From Parendozoicomonas sp. Alg238-R29 (GTDB taxonomy: Bacteria; Pseudomonadota; Gammaproteobacteria; Pseudomonadales; Endozoicomonadaceae): a DNA stretch of 64,000 bases. Made by a program: the position numbers and the translations under genes. The notes under the pieces were generated by a model. That model saw only the letters and a list, made by a program, of their open reading frames with translations, was not told the DNA's origin and did no database searches. The first letter of the stretch is position 1. Each line of letters starts with the position of its first letter. Positions 62,793-64,000 of this stretch are shown here, piece after piece. The DNA lies in the NCBI RefSeq assembly GCF_947331445.1, contig NZ_CAMZOG010000009.1, positions 1-64,000 on the forward strand. The letters run 5' to 3'.

Positions 62793-64000
62793 ATGTCTAA
62801 CGCTATTCGTTATGAGAAAGACGCCAAAAATATTGTTCATCTGATCATGGACAACCCCAATGGCTCTGCCAATGTGATGGACAAGGATTTTCAGGACAGT
62901 TTTGCCGCAGTGACGGAAAAACTGGTTTCTGAAGCTGACTCGGTAACAGGTGTGATCTTCCGCTCTGCCAAGAAAACCTTCTTTGCTGGCGGAGACCTGA
63001 ACAGCATTTATAAGGTAACGCCTGAGCAGAGTCAGGAATTCTTCGAGATGGTGGAAGGCCTGAAGGCTAACATGCGCCAGATAGAAACTCTGGGTAAGCC
63101 TGTTGTTGCTGCTATTAACGGTGCTGCTCTTGGTGGTGGTTGGGAAATCTGTCTCTCAGCGCATCATCGTGTAGCCCTGGATAGTGACAAGATTAAAGTG
63201 GGTCTACCTGAAGTCACTCTCGGCCTGCTCCCTGGCGGCGGTGGTGTAGTTCGTACCGTGCGTTTACTAGGTCTGGAAGCAGCTTTCCCTCTGTTGATGG
63301 AAGGTAAGCAACTCTCGCCGTCCAAAGCACTGAAAATGGGCTTGATGTCTGAACTGGCTACAGATACTGATGATCTTATGGCTAAGGCTGTTGCCTTTAT
63401 TGAAGCCAATCCTCAGTCAGCTCAACCTTTCGACCAGAAAGGCTATAAGATGCCCGGCGGCAAGCCAAACAACCCAGCTATGGCTCAAAAACTGCCTATC
63501 GCTCCAGCCATGTTAAAGGATAAAACCAAAGGCTGTTTCCCTGCCCCTGAAGCCATTATGAGTGCAGCGGTGGAAGGTGCGCAGACCGACTTTGAAACGG
63601 CTACCCGCATTGAGTCACGCTACTTCACCAAGCTGGTTACTGGTCAGGTGAGTAAGAACATGATCGGTACTTTCTGGTTCCAGCTGAATGAAATTAAAGC
63701 AGGCGCCCGCCGTCCAAAAGATATCGAGAAGAAGCCGGTTAAAAAGGTGGGTATTCTCGGTGCTGGTATGATGGGCGCTGGCATTGCCTGGTCCTGTGCC
63801 AGCAAAGGTATCGACGTAGTCCTGAAAGATGTTTCTCAGGAATCCGCCGAGAAGGGTAAGGCATACTCTGAAAACCTGCTGAAGAAGCGCTTGTCCCGTG
63901 GTCGCACGACTCCCGAGAAGAGTGAAGCGATTCTTTCCCGCATCTTGCCGACCTCTTCTGCAGAAGATCTGAAGGGTTGTGATCTGGTCATTGAAGCGGT
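62793..64000 (+). CDS. Enoyl-CoA hydratase/3-hydroxyacyl-CoA dehydrogenase (FadB/FadJ-like), cut by window end
   Basis: The frame runs open from ATG (GGGAGGG upstream) to the last base, about 402 codons. The N-terminal crotonase domain has the oxyanion and catalytic-Glu blocks GAALGGGWEICLSAHHRVA and LPEVTLGLLPGGGGVVRTVR; the following NAD-binding domain begins VGILGAGMMGAGIAWSCASKG. The fusion order is that of FadB/FadJ multifunctional enzymes, expected to be about 700 residues. It follows the thiolase by 14 bp, so both are co-transcribed for fatty-acid degradation. Confidence 0.92.
   Translation, partial: MSNAIRYEKDAKNIVHLIMDNPNGSANVMDKDFQDSFAAVTEKLVSEADSVTGVIFRSAKKTFFAGGDLNSIYKVTPEQSQEFFEMVEGLKANMRQIETLGKPVVAAINGAALGGGWEICLSAHHRVALDSDKIKVGLPEVTLGLLPGGGGVVRTVRLLGLEAAFPLLMEGKQLSPSKALKMGLMSELATDTDDLMAKAVAFIEANPQSAQPFDQKGYKMPGGKPNNPAMAQKLPIAPAMLKDKTKGCFPAPEAIMSAAVEGAQTDFETATRIESRYFTKLVTGQVSKNMIGTFWFQLNEIKAGARRPKDIEKKPVKKVGILGAGMMGAGIAWSCASKGIDVVLKDVSQESAEKGKAYSENLLKKRLSRGRTTPEKSEAILSRILPTSSAEDLKGCDLVIEA

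Overview
The window is a chromosomal segment from a gammaproteobacterium. The main evidence is a housekeeping block in the same order as in Pseudomonas and E. coli: psd, rhodanese, rsgA, orn, queG, nnr, tsaE, amiB, miaA, hfq, hflX, hflK, hflC, yjeT, hisZ, purA, rnr, rlmB. Placement of hisZ between yjeT and purA, and of an RhdA-type rhodanese next to psd, is the Pseudomonas/Oceanospirillales pattern. Abundant IS debris, effector-like proteins and an animal-type cyclophilin fit an Endozoicomonas-like, host-associated marine bacterium. That genus assignment is an inference from content, not a database result.

Layout. (1) 1-0.9 kb: 3' end of an IS1182-type transposase. (2) 0.9-26.7 kb: the conserved block. 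It departs from relatives in three places: mutL is absent between amiB and miaA, two unknown exported proteins sit where Pseudomonas has motAB, and a LysE-type exporter lies between purA and rnr. (3) 26.7-45.6 kb: an accessory island holding an unknown protein, a PcfJ-like protein, a small membrane protein, a DUF819 permease remnant and a 976-aa protein with a YopT/C58-like C-terminus that appears to lack the catalytic His. These are followed by IS1595 and IS200/IS605 remnants, a restriction-modification module (vsr, an MvaI/BcnI-type nuclease, a C5-cytosine methylase), a second transposase remnant and plasmid-like pieces: a small basic protein, an 18-bp palindrome, four 22-bp-period iterons and an AAA/DUF4143 ATPase. 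The island ends with a eukaryote-like secreted cyclophilin, a formylglycine sulfatase with a divergent AraC regulator, and a frameshifted solute-binding-protein remnant. (4) 45.6-57 kb: parC, then a lactate module with an LldR-type repressor and its palindromic operator, lldP, lldE/F/G (lutABC) and a Dld-II D-lactate dehydrogenase, giving uptake and oxidation of both lactate isomers. (5) 57-64 kb: a lipoprotein, an acyl-CoA synthetase divergent from an AraC regulator, an acidic unknown protein, a 267-bp MITE-like element, and a beta-oxidation pair (thiolase, then an enoyl-CoA hydratase/3-hydroxyacyl-CoA dehydrogenase cut by the window end).

The most unusual signals are the cyclophilin-B-like gene, the probable degenerate C58-type effector, the iteron/palindrome plasmid remnant beside the restriction-modification island, and the missing mutL. 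I saw no tRNA, rRNA or CRISPR array.
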